A program made the position numbers and the translations under genes. Below, piece by piece: positions 1 to 11,548 of a stretch of 64,000 bases of DNA (positions are counted from its first letter, which is position 1; each line of letters begins with the position of its first letter). The notes beneath the pieces are model-generated. The model had not been told where the DNA came from. It saw only the letters and a list, made by a program, of their open reading frames with translations, and did not search any database. The DNA comes from Cordilura impudica (lineage: Eukaryota; Arthropoda; Insecta; Diptera; Scathophagidae): contig OY821517.1 in the NCBI GenBank assembly GCA_963682025.1, positions 24,392,620 to 24,456,619 on the forward strand, written 5' to 3'.

Positions 1-1054
1 TTTCTCGTTGGGCAGCTGCAAATGGACTGAGTCTCAATCCACAAAAAACAAAGTGTATTTTGGTGCGTAACAGATTGACAAGAATCTCAGACAATCTAAA
101 CATATATATAAATGATCAACAAATCGAAATCGTTGAACGAGCAAAAAATTTGGGTGTTATCTTTAATAAAACATTGACTTGGTCAGACCATGTCGCTGCT
201 GCCTGTGGTAAAACGTATTCGATGTTACGAACACTTTGGCCTACCCAATATTGTACACCAATTAATATACGCTTGCTACTTGTAAAGACATACTTAATAC
301 CAACACTACTATATGCATGTGAAATATTTGCAAGTTGCGATACTAAAAGTAAGTCCAGGCTAAATATAACGTTTAACAATATCGCAAGATACGTTTACGG
401 GCTCAGAAGGTTCGATCAAATTTCATCTTATTCAAAGCAAATTTTCGGTGTCAATTTTGATGACTTATTAAAAATAAGATGTCTTACTTTTTTACACAAA
501 ATAATTAGTAACCAGGGACCAGAATATCTTTATAACCGATTGCGTTTTAGTAGGCTTCGGAGAAATAACAATTTAATTCAATTTCGGCACCATACGTTGG
601 TATCTGAATGGCAGTTTTTCATACATGCAGCACGTCTTTGGAATGGTTTACCTTCTACAATTAAAGGAATCAGCAACGGCTCAATTTTCAAAAAGAAAAT
701 TTTACAACATTACATTTAGAAAATTTTTATTTTTTTTTTTTTTTTTTTTTTACAATGCACATATACTAACTTGCTGTTAACAAATATATATTGAAAATTT
801 TTACTGTATACTTTTTATTTGTTTTTTAAATTATATATGTCACTTATAAATATCTATTATTTGTATATAAATCAATATTTTATTTTTTGTTATTAATATT
901 TAATATTGTCACACTAATGTTAAGTTGTATTGTAAATCAAACTCCAACTAACATATTTAAACCTGTTCTGTTTTGAAGATTTCATGTCTTGTTGAACAGG
1001 ATACCAAATTTAAATAAATAAATAAATAAATAAAATAAATAAATAAATAAATAG
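1..1054 (+). mobile_element. 3' part of a non-LTR (LINE) retrotransposon
   Basis: The element enters from the left edge of the window. It holds the C-terminal part of a reverse transcriptase (3-719), a 3' region with a T-run near 731-750, and a terminal (TAAA)n run at about 1013-1052. Short A-rich tandem tails of this kind are typical of LINE 3' ends. The right border lies where the TAAA run meets minus-strand coding sequence of another element, so the LINE appears to have inserted into that gene. The clade is uncertain; CR1, LOA and I-like are candidates. No target duplication can be read because the 5' end is outside the window. Confidence 0.85.
3..719 (+). CDS. LINE reverse transcriptase, C-terminal fragment
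   Basis: The frame is open from the window edge to a stop at 719, about 238 codons. It begins inside the reverse transcriptase thumb region: WAAANGLSLNPQKTKC is the usual 'W...NGL.LN..KT.C' block after the catalytic palm, followed by LGVIFNKTLTWSDHV. The rest (LLLVKTYLIPTLLYACE, YVYGLRR) is the conserved C-terminal tail seen in insect LINE ORF2 proteins. The catalytic FADD-type motif and the endonuclease domain would lie to the left, outside the window. No frameshift is seen in the visible part, so this copy may be fairly young. A start codon within this segment would be artificial. Identification as LINE RT is firm; the clade is not. Confidence 0.85.
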   Translation, partial: SRWAAANGLSLNPQKTKCILVRNRLTRISDNLNIYINDQQIEIVERAKNLGVIFNKTLTWSDHVAAACGKTYSMLRTLWPTQYCTPINIRLLLVKTYLIPTLLYACEIFASCDTKSKSRLNITFNNIARYVYGLRRFDQISSYSKQIFGVNFDDLLKIRCLTFLHKIISNQGPEYLYNRLRFSRLRRNNNLIQFRHHTLVSEWQFFIHAARLWNGLPSTIKGISNGSIFKKKILQHYI

Positions 1055-2021
1055 TCTGAGTTAAGGTAACACGATCTTGAACTTTGCGCCAATGCTGCCA
1101 CTTGACAGTTTCCTCCAACTTTTTTAAGTCCTTGACTGGAATTAGATCATGTTGCACATCTTGTACACAGTTTTCGCATTCGCTTGTCATATATTTTTCT
1201 GTCTCGATGTTGCAACAGGCAGTTTGCAGGAAGCTTTGAAAATTAGTTGAAAATGATTTTAAGACTTTTGCACATCCCTCTAATAAAAAGCGAAAATTGG
1301 CATGGTGCTGACAGACACACATATTGTGGAGCGTCTTGCTCGTGAGTTCGATTTCATTTGACCGGTTTTGGAAAAATGTTGTCTTACTCACATATTCCTC
1401 ATCATATTCATTTTTGAACAACTCAAACGCTTCAAGGACTGTTATCCACATAAAGCGCTTAGCAACTATTTGTCCATCTATAACAAGAGTGTCTTTACGA
1501 CCTGCAGCCTGCACGCTAATGTCTTCACGCATGTAAAAATCTTTAACAGTCTTTATTTTCTGTTCGTGTTCTAAAGACTTGTAAGAGATTTTTTCGGCAA
1601 TTATTGTTGAATTTAGATATTTCGCATTCAAAACGTTGAGAACTTTTATTTTCTTTTTCAAATTCTTGACTGGTTTTTCCAATGTTTGCTTGCAAGAAAA
1701 CGCCTCATTCGTTTCGTCAAATTTACTGTTTTTATTTTTCATTCGGTGTTGTTTTTGTCTTACGCGGTCTTTTTCTCTCCTCTCCTTTGTAAGTTTCTTG
1801 CTCGTTTTAGACAATTTCAACTGCCGCTGTCGATATTTTTGTGCTCTTTCCTTTGCTTTAAAACGATACGCTTGCAATTTTACGGGACCTTCTTTCAACT
1901 TTTCCGTAAATTTCTTATCTTCGTTTTTAATTTTTGCAGAAACGGTGTCCATCTACATAAAAACATTTATTGCTGATTATAAAAATATTTGCAGCAAAAA
2001 TTTAAAAAAAGTTTAACTTAC
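1055..2021 (-). pseudogene. Transposase-like gene (FYxRED / CVCQHH family), N-terminal part, cut by a LINE
   Basis: The minus-strand frame runs from ATG at 1952 and is native down to about 1055; beyond that it reads through the LINE's TAAA tail (a run of YLFI repeats) and is not real protein. Residues 1-90 are very basic (many K/R, likely DNA-binding coiled coil). The middle holds FYMREDISVQAAGRKDT, an 'FxxFKxE'-like segment and CVCQHHANF, a Cys/His pair. The same order (FYQRED..PG.KD, LRPKYC, Cys/His) occurs in the decayed gene at 26.1-27.8 kb, so both belong to one family that I recall as a widespread invertebrate transposase-like group. A splice acceptor (TGTAG) directly before the ATG and a GTAAGT donor at 2021 suggest a 69 bp intron at 1953-2021, with an upstream exon. 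The C-terminal half is displaced to the left of the window. Confidence 0.6.
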
Positions 2022-2629
2022 ATCAGTTGCGTTACGTGACAAACTTCAATATTAAATAGAAAGGCTCTAGTATTAACTTCGGTCAAAGTAATTTATTTTT
2101 TAAGTTTTATATATAAAACTTGTTTAAATTTTTAATTTTTATTGCATACCGTTCCACAGCGCTGAAAATATGACAAAAAATTATGCTTTTAAGGTGCGCA
2201 CGCGATATTAGAATATCAAGGGAAACAAATTGAAAAATGACAGTTAGATTTCTTTCGCTTTGCTCTTTTCGCAGTTTATTTTTTATTGTTGTTGTAAGCA
2301 AACTATTTTGTAATTAGTGCAATCGTAAAAAATGCGTTTTAAAAAAGTAACCATTATAGAGAAAATTCGATTAAAAGTAAGCGAAAACAAGTAATATATT
2401 ATTTTGAATTTTACTAACATTTTTCTCATCATGGGTGTTAAGTTAAGGTATAAATTCTTTAAAATAGCACAATTTGAATATCTTTCTCTCATAATATTGA
2501 TTAAAAATAATTGTTTAATAACTTATAATTTTTTTGATTAAAAACAACGACAATATAGGGGTTTATATACAGATTTATTGTAAGTAATGAATAAATTAAA
2601 AGCAACACGTTACAATAAAAATTAGTTCG
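2022..2629. other. AT-rich spacer between two minus-strand transposase-like genes
   Basis: No coding feature is supported. The short minus-strand frames here have no recognisable motif. The part next to 2022 may hold the 5' exon of the gene to the left. The part next to 2630 is the 3' flank of the gene to the right and contains AATAAA-like signals on the minus strand. Confidence 0.5.
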
Positions 2630-4967
2630 TCATTCGTTTTGCAACAGTGTACTTTTCAAATGACTTGAGTATTGTTGACGATACTTATCAACTGTTAATA
2701 ACAAGAACTGCTTCTGCTCTTCATCGCGAGTGAGGAGCTGGTTGAATTCTTCCATTAGTTTTACCTTGCGTTCAGAGACGTCATTGACTACCTGCATTTT
2801 TTGAACAACTTGCAAGCCTTCAATGTACGAATGATGTTGTGGCCAAGTAGAAGGTTCATAAGCCATGAATTCAGTAGAGATATTGAATCTTTTAAAAAAT
2901 TTCGCGGTTCTCTTTGTAACGAAAAACGCTAAAGTTTTGTTTTTAAATGAAGGTACATCTTTCGGTTGTATAATATTTCGATTTTGAAATATGTTGTCAT
3001 GTTCAGATGGATCACCTCGGAGAGACTGTACCATTTTTGCTTTTACATCAACATTTATGCTGTTGTCAAAAAATGCTAAGCCAACTGCTTCATCAGAAAG
3101 ATACCACAAATGGCCACACATTTTTTTTAATGCTGCATTCGAAATATCCTTGTCCACTATACCATAATTGTGCAAATCAATTAAAAAAACTAAATCAACA
3201 TTGGGAGCTGCGGCGGCAAACGGTGCGTAAAACCAGGCTTTAAAATATAATGTTACGACAAATAAACATATATCGCGTATTCCTTTGAGCTCGCGCGCTT
3301 TTAGTTCAAATTGTCCGCGAAACAAATAAATTTTCAAGCAATATATTACTTTCGCCATCCACCTGGCGTGGTGAAATGCTCCAGGCGAGCGGAATGAGAC
3401 TCCAGATGGCGGTGTTTTTCCCAAGAAAATCAGAACAAGCTTAAGAAACTCAGCATAGTCGGCTCTGCTGTGTTTTTCGTTCAATTGGTCAATGCAAAAG
3501 CTCCCGATTTCGTCTGATATGTTCGACAAGTCGACATTATCATCATCCAAAGCCGTTTTATATTCAGCAACATCTAGTTCTTCTACAATAAAAGTAAAAG
3601 CATTGAAAAGTAATTAGTTTCAAGTTACATTGAAATACATGCTTCGTATATGTTATACAACAAGAACATACCCCATTTAGCTTGAAATCTCTTGAATAAA
3701 AGCACATCCGGCGCAGATGTTCCCCCATTTTTATATCAAAGACCGCTTTAACAACAATTTCATAAATATGATGACGACAGGCCAAAATCATCAAGCTTCG
3801 CCCGAGCCCCTGCTGAAGTAGCGTGCACGCGCCATTTAACCGTCCTGTATTCGATACTGTTGTGTCGCAACAAATCGCTTGAATATTTTGTTCCAAACCC
3901 CATTCAGTAATAACATTAATTACCGCGGCCGATATCTGATGGCCAGTTCCATTTCGTATAGATAGGATGCCAAGCAGTTGATCGCCATTCTTATTGGAGA
4001 CGATAACGGGAAGACGGTCAATCTTTGATTTTCCATGTATACTGGGTAATAATTTGCCATCAAAATGAACAGTGCATGGCATATCCGGATTCAATTTGTA
4101 ATTATCTTTTATTTTGGTAGCAATTGATTCGCGTTGTAATTGTCGTACTCGCTGTAGAGTGGTCCGATTGATTATCAATTTTTGAACGTCGTGGCCTAGC
4201 GACTCAGCAACTGCGACCAGTAGATGAACAGCATATCTATCTGAGACCTTGCATTTATCGAGAGCAGACACAATTCTTTCATTGATAAAATTAAATGTTC
4301 CTCTTTTAGAAGATGGCACTGTATTCACAGCAAAGTCCACATCCATTTCGGAGTCGGTTTCAACAAGTTCGTTCATTTCAATAGTACTATCATTTGAATC
4401 GATATCATCAAGATTACTTGTATCTGAAATAGATGCCAACTGTTCCTCCTCCCTTCTTCTCCGCTCTGCTTCAGCTTGTATGCGATCCAATCTTGCCTTC
4501 TCCTTTCGCATGGCGACTGTATCAATGCCTAATATGACGCCATGCCGACCCTTTCTTTGATTTATTAAAAATTGCTTGTCGGCTTTGTTAGTCATAGCGT
4601 CCATGGCATTTGCTGCTGCGATATCGAACAATTCTTCCAACTTCTTTAGAAATGCCTTTTCACTCTTCTTGTGTGCTGCACTTTCGCGGCTTCTATGTTT
4701 AAATAATTTATGCCACTTACCATGCAACAATAACAATTTGTCAATGCACTTATCTTTGCGTTGTGTTGGAATGTAAGCTTTATCCCAAAAACCGCACGCC
4801 TCATTTACAACTATAGCTGCACTAGCACGCAACGAAAGTCTTTGGTCGTTATAGATACTGAATAAAAGCGATAAAACTTGCCCTTTGGATGGTAACTTAG
4901 CGCCTAATATTTGTGTACAAGGTTCACCGATTAAATAAACACGAGTTTTAGAACGAGTTGAAAACAT
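2630..4967 (-). pseudogene. Element-D-type transposase, near-complete copy with one intron and one frameshift
   Basis: Two exons are seen. Exon 1 runs from ATG at 4967 (chosen because MFSTRSKTRVYLIGEP aligns with the start of the copy at 40402) to about 3672. A GTATGT donor at 3671 and a TTGTAG acceptor ending at 3583 define an 89 bp intron. Exon 2 runs to a stop at 2630. The intron joins in frame only if a 1 bp deletion in the A5TG5 run near 3727-3737 is allowed. Domains in order: basic/charged N-terminus (to about residue 190), acidic serine-rich linker, then an RNase H-like core with HFDGKLL (D303, numbered from this ATG), CDTTVSNTG (D368) and CRHHIYEI. The C-terminus has VVNDVSERKVKLMEEF. 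D303 and D368 are candidate catalytic residues by inference. The family is the same as at 40402-42742 but clearly diverged. No terminal repeats of its own were found, so it could be an old element or a captured gene. Confidence 0.7.
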
Positions 4968-5030
4968 TTTGAATAAAACTGTGCTGTTCAAAATAACGTA
5001 ACAGCTGTACACTGCTATTGTGAATGAACA

Positions 5031-5530
5031 TTAGAGTGGTGCAAATAAATGAAAATGATTTCTGAAGCCACGAATGGCCTTATTTTTTCCTTTGGATATG
5101 AAAATACCTCTTGTGAAATCTGGTGCCGATTGAATAAAGAAAAGTCGGCGCGGAAATCGATTGAAAATTGGATTTGAAAATACATGTCAAAAAAATGACC
5201 CCAAGTGCATAAAAGGATTAATTTTGAATTTTTTGTCTTTAGATATTTATAACTAACAATATTTTATAGTCAAGTCAAATTTAACTTATATATGAAGATA
5301 AACCAAGTAATTTCGTTATAAATTGATACTTAATCAAAAAAAGATAATCTTAAATAACAATTTTTTCTAAAAAACTGTTAAAAATTTCCGTTTTCCGCGC
5401 CGACTACTCTGTTATCAAATCTGCATCAAATTTCATACTATTATTTTTATATTCAAAGGAAAAAATAAGCCCATTTGTGGGCTTTAGAACTCATTTTGAA
5501 AAATGGCCATACAAACGTGAACGACTCTAA
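5031..5530. mobile_element. 500 bp non-autonomous inverted-repeat element, 6 bp TSD
   Basis: The ends are TTAGAGTGGTGC at the left and, on the reverse strand, TTAGAGTCGTTC at the right. Both arms then share an AAGCCCACRAATGGSCTTAT-like block, TTTTTTCCTTTG, and AGTCGGCGCGGAAA. Exactly the same 6 bp, TGAACA, lie on both sides (5025-5030 and 5531-5536). There is no coding capacity. The end sequence and TSD length match element D at 39.5-43.2 kb, so this is probably a MITE mobilised by that class of transposase. It sits just upstream of the minus-strand D-type gene. Confidence 0.8.
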
Positions 5531-5536
5531 TGAACA

Positions 5537-5889
5537 TATATAAATAGACAATTCACAATGAAATAAGGTACGTTCACGTTGACTATAACAGCAATACCTT
5601 TGTCATTTTTAATCAGAATTTAGAGATTTTGGGCATTTTGGAAAGGTAATAAAAGCGTCTTTGTAGGAAAAAAAAACCCATTTTGTATTTGGGTTTATAG
5701 TTTATACACTAGGGTGTTTACAACGGAAAATTTTGGCAAAAATACCAAAAATTCAAAATTTTGAAGGGCCAGGGATAGCTCAAAAATTCATCAAATGAGC
5801 TGAAATTTTTTCTGGATTAGTTTTTCCATTAACCTCAAAAAATGAGCCCCGGGGAGCGGGATTCGGAGCAACTTCAAAAATAAGGGCCA
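5537..5889. other. Short AT-rich segment with TAGGGTG...GGGCCAATCTAA ends
   Basis: No gene is present. A possible small element runs from about 5711 (TAGGGTGTTTAC) to 5888 (AAGGGCCAATCTAA). Its right end resembles the right ends of repeat A (AGGGCCAYCCTAA). The left and right ends do not form a clean inverted repeat, so this is weak. Confidence 0.3.
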
Positions 5890-7663
5890 ATCTAATGTAT
5901 ATCCATAATAACCTCATGTTCGAAATAAATTGGTATATTATTTTATTTATATAAAATTCAGCAATATTTTGTTTTAGGGAAAACACATTTCTTTTGCATT
6001 AACAAAAAGAGTGTCACTTCATTTTGCTCAGTGTGACTATACCGCAGTAGATGGCACCACAATTTTTGTTCTAATTAGCTGTGCAATAGTTATTTATATT
6101 TTAACATGAATGTCCACATTTTCAATTAGATCTCAAACACAACAATGTTAAAAGTATACACAAAGCTGAGTAAAGAAGAAGCAATGTGTTTTTTGCTTTA
6201 AAAACAGTTCTACGCAGTTATATAAAATTATTATTTTGCTTTACCTACAAAATATCTGATTGCGATTACATATAATTTTTAAAAATTATTTATACTTACT
6301 AAAGCACTATTATTCACATATATGCAAAATTGCACCTTTTAAATTTTCCATTCAAATATAAGAAAATATCAGTTGTAAAAACTGGAATTCAGATTTCCAA
6401 TTATAGATTAGAAAATATCAATTGAATTTCAGAAAATCATATTAAAACGTCGGAAATAATAACTTGAAATTTAGAAGACATCAATTGAATTTTAGAAATA
6501 TAAATTTTATTCTTTAAACACAAATTGAAATTAAAAAAACACCAAATATGTTAACATTTAAAAATGTTTACATTTAAAAAAAATATTGCCATTCAGGATA
6601 TATTAATAGCATTTCAGGATAAGAAAACATTAATTAAAATTCAATGAAGTTTAGAAAACCTCAAATGATATTTAAGGATTGCTGCGAGCATAAAAATTGT
6701 TACATAAATAAAGCGCAATTTGATGAGAATGTTATTCTATATATTATTTTTCACAATTTTTTTTCGATAAAGATTTTATGTTATTCAGAAAATAAAGATA
6801 ACAAATTTTTTTTATTTCAAATTTTTGGGACATTTGGTTTTTTGCGTTTGGCATTCCTAATTTGTTCATGATGACTTCAAAATTTGACTTCATGGTAGGC
6901 AAAGTAAAACCCAAAAAATTTAAGTTCGATAATAATTACCAGGTAGTAGTATTTGGAGTCAATAAATGAAAATATATTTTATTAACATAATTTTATTCAA
7001 AATCAAAAGTTGGCATTACTGGGTTAGATTTCTTATTGTATTGTGTTATTTTGTGTTACCACAAAATCTAATAGTGAACACTGTCTTTTGATATGTAAAA
7101 AAAATTTTACTCTCTATGTTTTCCAATTATGGCATATTTTAACAAAAAATTGAGAGAGTTTTTTTTTTGTTATTATTTTGTTACTCCATCCGCAATAAAG
7201 AATTATTTGGCCAGTTAAAAGAAACTATACATCCATCTCCAATTAGCACGATTTAATGCGTATAGCCACCCTATACAAACATTACCTTCGCAATGGAGGT
7301 TAGGGTGAGCTATATAATTTGCAAAAACGTAAACTAAATTAAACCAGAGGTTATGTCAGCAACCACGATGACCAAAAAGTAAACACTGAAACGTGTTTTC
7401 TTTTATCCGAAATAATAGAAAAGACGAAAATAATATTTCCTCATTGGACCGCGAATTACTAATGTGAGAGAGTTTTATAGACCAATTCTTGAAATAAACA
7501 TAAATCCGGATCAAAACACAGAAACTTTTGAAATAATTTGGCATTAAGTTTAATAAATTGTTTCCTTTTTCAAATATTTTGTTTACATTTATTATCAATA
7601 CTCAAACCGAGGTGGAGGGTATCAATGATTCAGCACAGCGGAATTTAACACATTTACTTGTTA
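5890..7663 (-). repeat. Dispersed repeat R, truncated inverted copy
   Basis: Read on the minus strand, it starts near 7663 with the R-family 5' signature (AACAAGTAAATGTGTTAAA, then a CCGCTGTGCTGAATC hairpin and ATACCCTCCACCTCGG). It follows the copy at 21.83-23.45 kb block by block: the AAATGTAAAC segment, the ATTAAATCGTGCTAATTGG-like segment, the GGCGCCATCTACTG-like segment and the ACATTTCTTTTGCATTAAC segment. It stops at about 5890, where the other copy enters its 3' half. No open reading frame of weight is present, so R looks non-autonomous. Confidence 0.75.
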
Positions 7664-9259
7664 AATATATATTTGAATTTTTTAAATTATCAATTTAAAC
7701 ATTTCAAATTAACCGAACAATAATAAAAACTTGTCAAAAAAAGATTTTCCAAACTCTATTTACACTCAAAATAAAAAATAGAAATGTTTTCATATTTTAA
7801 TTGATAACACTGCTCAACAGCCAAACACAAACAGAGACGAGACAAGTGTACTTAGGATAATGGGGGGGTCGCTGACTCTGCTCTGCTATGCCAGGATTTT
7901 TTTATTGACCGAAAAAGTATTGAAAATTTAAGTTAAAAAAATTAACTAAAGTTCATATTTTTTCATCAAACCATTTATTTATACCAAAAAATCGATTTTA
8001 CATATGTTTTCTTAAATTAAATTTCTTTTTTGCTTATTTTTTTCTTACATTTCTAATTATGAAAAAAATGTTTTTTATCTTTTACTTATATTTCTTTTTT
8101 TTTTTAGTAATTAATATTTTGCTGATTTTTACATCGTTTTTTAGTTTTGGCGATCGCACTAAAATAAATCTGGTGTTATTGAAATATTTTAAAACACTAG
8201 GAAAATTCTTAGAATTGTACTTTAATTACCGAACTCTTTAACAAAGGAAATTTTCAAAATAAGAAATCACAAGAAAGCCCTAACTACACTTGTCCGGTAT
8301 CTGCTCGTTTCCAACGGGTTTCATTTGTTGAACCGTGAACATATTGTAGCACCAGCAATTCACCTTAAAACACAACACACTTATTAAAGTTGTTGAAACA
8401 AGAAAAGAAAAATTAAATCTTTTTTATTTCGTTGCTGTGTCGGTGACATTTAAGAGCCATCCATGTATTTGCGATAAAGTTAAATAAAAATCCATTTAGT
8501 TTAGTTAGTTGCCATGAAGTTTAATTAAAATCTCAGTCGACAAAAGAAAATAAATTCGAAGAATCTCTGCATGCCAATCGGAAGTCAAATAGAAGTTTTA
8601 TTTTGTGGTACATTTCGAAGATAAAAAAATTAAAGTAGTCGTATTTATTTATAATTATAACGCACATTCAGACACACAAGAATCGAAAGTTTTCTTTTCT
8701 TTTTGTACTAAAGTTGCCAAATGTTAGAGGAAATATTGAAATTTAATGCAAATAAGAATAGAATATAATAAAAACTTAATTATTTTCCTTAATTAGTTAC
8801 GGAAGTCAGAAGCGTGTCGTGAAAACTTTTGAGCTATACGATTATATTGTATTATTCTGCTGAAGATAATAGAAGAATTATTTGTTCATTCAAGAAAATT
8901 ATTTATTTTATTTGAGATCATTAAAAATACGATTATCTTTTTCAAGACATTTTGCAATTAATTCTACAATTATTATGAAAACTTTTAATATTTTCATTGT
9001 TTTTATGTGTTCGAATAGAACAAACTATAATTGCTAATAATTATAACTTCTGATTGAATAATTTTAATTATTCAATTTTGCTTTGCAAAAAAATATATAA
9101 GTAAAAATAAGAAAATTAGTCATCTTGGGAAAAGCGTTCAAGGATCAAGCCGCACTTTTTGTGTATTAAATTAAAATAAATGTTGATTTTTTTATTTTTA
9201 TTAATATTATTTTTTCAATATTTTGTTTTGTTTTGATTTTTGTTGAATTTTTTTTATTA
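7664..9259. other. AT-rich intergenic DNA, no gene seen
   Basis: I see no coding motif, RNA gene or clear repeat border here. A short frame at 8059-8241 is low-complexity F/I/L and is not supported. Confidence 0.5.
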
Positions 9260-9695
9260 TCTATAATATTAACAGGTAAGGCGATTTATTGTGACCGATG
9301 ATTTGTTCCACAGTTTTCTGCCGATTTTGGACAATCGTATATTATTTGAAAGGCATTTCTTTTTAGCGGTACACCAGACTTACAGATTTTTAAATTATTG
9401 CATTTTTTTTAAGTTACGCTCATTTAAAGTTGCTACTAGCACATACATCAAATTTTATAATGCTATATGTGTGCTGAATAAAATTGTTAATTTGTTTAAA
9501 AAAAAAATGAGTTTGTTTCTTCATTTACAATAATAATTGTGTTGAATTGAAAAATTATTTTGTACATAAATCAAAAAAGTGTTGATTTTGAATTCGCTGA
9601 AATTAATTAGTACACCTTTAGGGTCATTAATTTATTAAATGCAAAAATAAAATTTCCTAGAATTTGCACTCGAATTTGGAGGGCTGGTATGCTAG
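9260..9695 (+). mobile_element. Short non-autonomous Helitron (H1)
   Basis: The 5' end is TCTATAATATTAACAGG after an A (9259). The 3' end is a CACTCGAATTTGGAGGGC hairpin (imperfect here) followed about 12 nt later by CTAG (9692-9695) and a T. A|TC...CTRR|T with a subterminal 3' hairpin and no inverted repeats or TSD is the Helitron signature. The interior matches the other copies of this family, including the GCGATTTMTTGTGACCGAT block just inside the 5' end. It encodes no Rep/helicase. Confidence 0.8.
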
Positions 9696-10396
9696 TTATT
9701 ATTTATTTTTTCAAAATAGTGTTTAAAAGTTTCATAATGATGAGCTTATTTGAGGAAGAGTATTTAGAAAATTTTAATGGAGTAATTTTCATCCACTACT
9801 ACAAGTTTTGAACAAGAGAATTTTTTAAATTCATGTTTTCTTTTACTTTTGGTACCAAATCTGTTAAAAGTTGACACAATAGGGAAAATATTTTTAAAAA
9901 ATCATAAATCCAAAAAAAATTGCAAATCAGAGTTGCAAACTCTACTTGTTCAAAATATCAAGATGCTGTAGTGGACAAAAATTACTCATCGACAATTTAT
10001 AAATATAAAAGCTGTTTCAAGATCAGCTTTTCATTATGAAATTTTTCAGCCAAATTTTGTTAAAAACAAAAAAAAAAAAAAGATTTTCTTTGAAAAAATA
10101 CACTACAACGATCGCGGTTGGAGGGACCGGAATATCACTTAATTTGTTTTCCTAAAGTAAATTTTTAAAAAATGATTTTGAAAACTTAAAAAAATTATTA
10201 GTACCGTTTAAAGAGTTTATATCAAAATTAATCAAAATAAATTGATTTGGAAACTTTGTTTGTTCAGTGAACCACTTTCAAATTTTTGACCCCATTTTTT
10301 TTCTTTTTTTTTATAAAATACTGTACGATCGAGAATTTAAATCACCTGAATATTTTCCTCAAGCAAAGTTTTCGAACTTAATTACATTAAAAATTG
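9696..10396. other. AT-rich intergenic DNA, no gene seen
   Basis: Only short AT-rich frames are present and no motif is recognised. Confidence 0.5.
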
Positions 10397-10690
10397 TGCG
10401 TAATAGAGGAAAAAAGCATGTATTTCTAAAAATCATTCCGTATTCTTAATCAGATCGGGGTCTGGCATTGAGTCTTCTTCAGTGATCATATTTAACATTA
10501 TAATAATTGTCATGTCATAATTGCTAAGATTGTTTCCAAATAAATTTTTTCATTAAGAGTGTTCGTGGGGATTGAACCTGCGGCTATCACATACACACTC
10601 GTATGTGCATTTTTTGGTCATACGCTTTTCCTCACTCACCTAAAGTAAGGTCTACGAACAAAATCTCTAAGAAGTCGACCAAGTAGAGAA
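10397..10690 (-). repeat. tRNA-like SINE/MITE repeat, partial copy
   Basis: On the minus strand it contains a box A-like TTAGGTGAGTGAGG, a long variable-arm-like hairpin and a box B-like GGTTCAATCCCC (about 10565-10640). The body then reaches a GATTAAGAATACGG block and a GCATGCTTTTTTCC end. The same order and wording occurs at 24.59-24.86 kb. The tRNA-like head most resembles class II (Leu/Ser) tRNA architecture, but it is too diverged to be a functional tRNA. The outer terminal repeat seen at 24 kb is only partly preserved. Confidence 0.6.
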
Positions 10691-10864
10691 ACTATTAAAA
10701 TAAATCATGACTTAATATAAATTATTTATATCAAAATGAAAAAATATTATTTAAAAAAATATACTCGACAATTTTTTTTTAATTTTTTTATTTCCTTGTT
10801 ATGAGAAAACACCTGAAGATGCTTCAAATTTTTTCCTTAAATAAAGTCTTCAAACTTACCAAAT

Positions 10865-11426
10865 CGATAAAACACTTCAAAAAATCATTTTGATAACGTT
10901 AATAGTTTTTGAGATATTTTTATTGAAATTTCAGAAAAAAATATAGAAAAACTATGGTTTTTCGTTTTTTTTTGGTTTTTTTGGTAAAGTGTTTCCAAAG
11001 TTTTTGAATTTTACTTATTATTATATATATTGTTAAAGAAGTCATATTTATCTATTCAACGATATATAACATGTCTATCAAATATATTGCAACATGCTGA
11101 AATAATGACCCCAAACTACACTCCACAGGCAAAAATTTAGCTATTTCTCTATTTGTTCATATAAATGGTCATTTACATAGTGAATGACATATTTTTTTTT
11201 ATTGTTTTTTGGTAAAGGGTTGCATACGTTTTTATTACTTCAAATAATTTTATATATCTTTTCAAAGAAGGTATAATTATAAAATAATGGTGTATGAAAT
11301 ATTTACCTAATGAGTTTCAACTGATCATAAAATTGCCCGAAACTCTGATACATATTGCAAAATATCTGTAATTCACAATACCTTTTTAAGCAAAAAAAAA
11401 AACAGGTAAAAGCCAAACCCTAAGAT
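10865..11426 (+). repeat. Left inverted arm of the Transib element
   Basis: It pairs with 13699-14230 on the other strand. The inner edge is at AACAGGTAAAAGCC near 11401-11414, matched by GGCTTTTTACCTGTT at about 13711-13725. The arm contains a CACAATACC sequence near 11373 that resembles Transib/RSS heptamers, but it lies in the segment missing from the right arm, so it is probably not the terminus. Confidence 0.8.
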
Positions 11427-11548
11427 TCACTAAAACAAAATGTAAGTATTGGTTGAAGTACCTGCCCGATATATTACCTTTCAAAAAGTATTTTCAGTAT
11501 ATAACCATGAGTTTCTTGTTTATTAAGATCACTTACGTATAATCTATC

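Noticed and set aside
1324..2016. Plus-strand frames at 1324-1574 and 1636-2016
   Set aside because: Shadows of the minus-strand transposase-like gene with the conserved motifs.
11373..11381. CACAATACC as the Transib terminus
   Set aside because: It lies in a segment missing from the right arm, so the two ends would not match.
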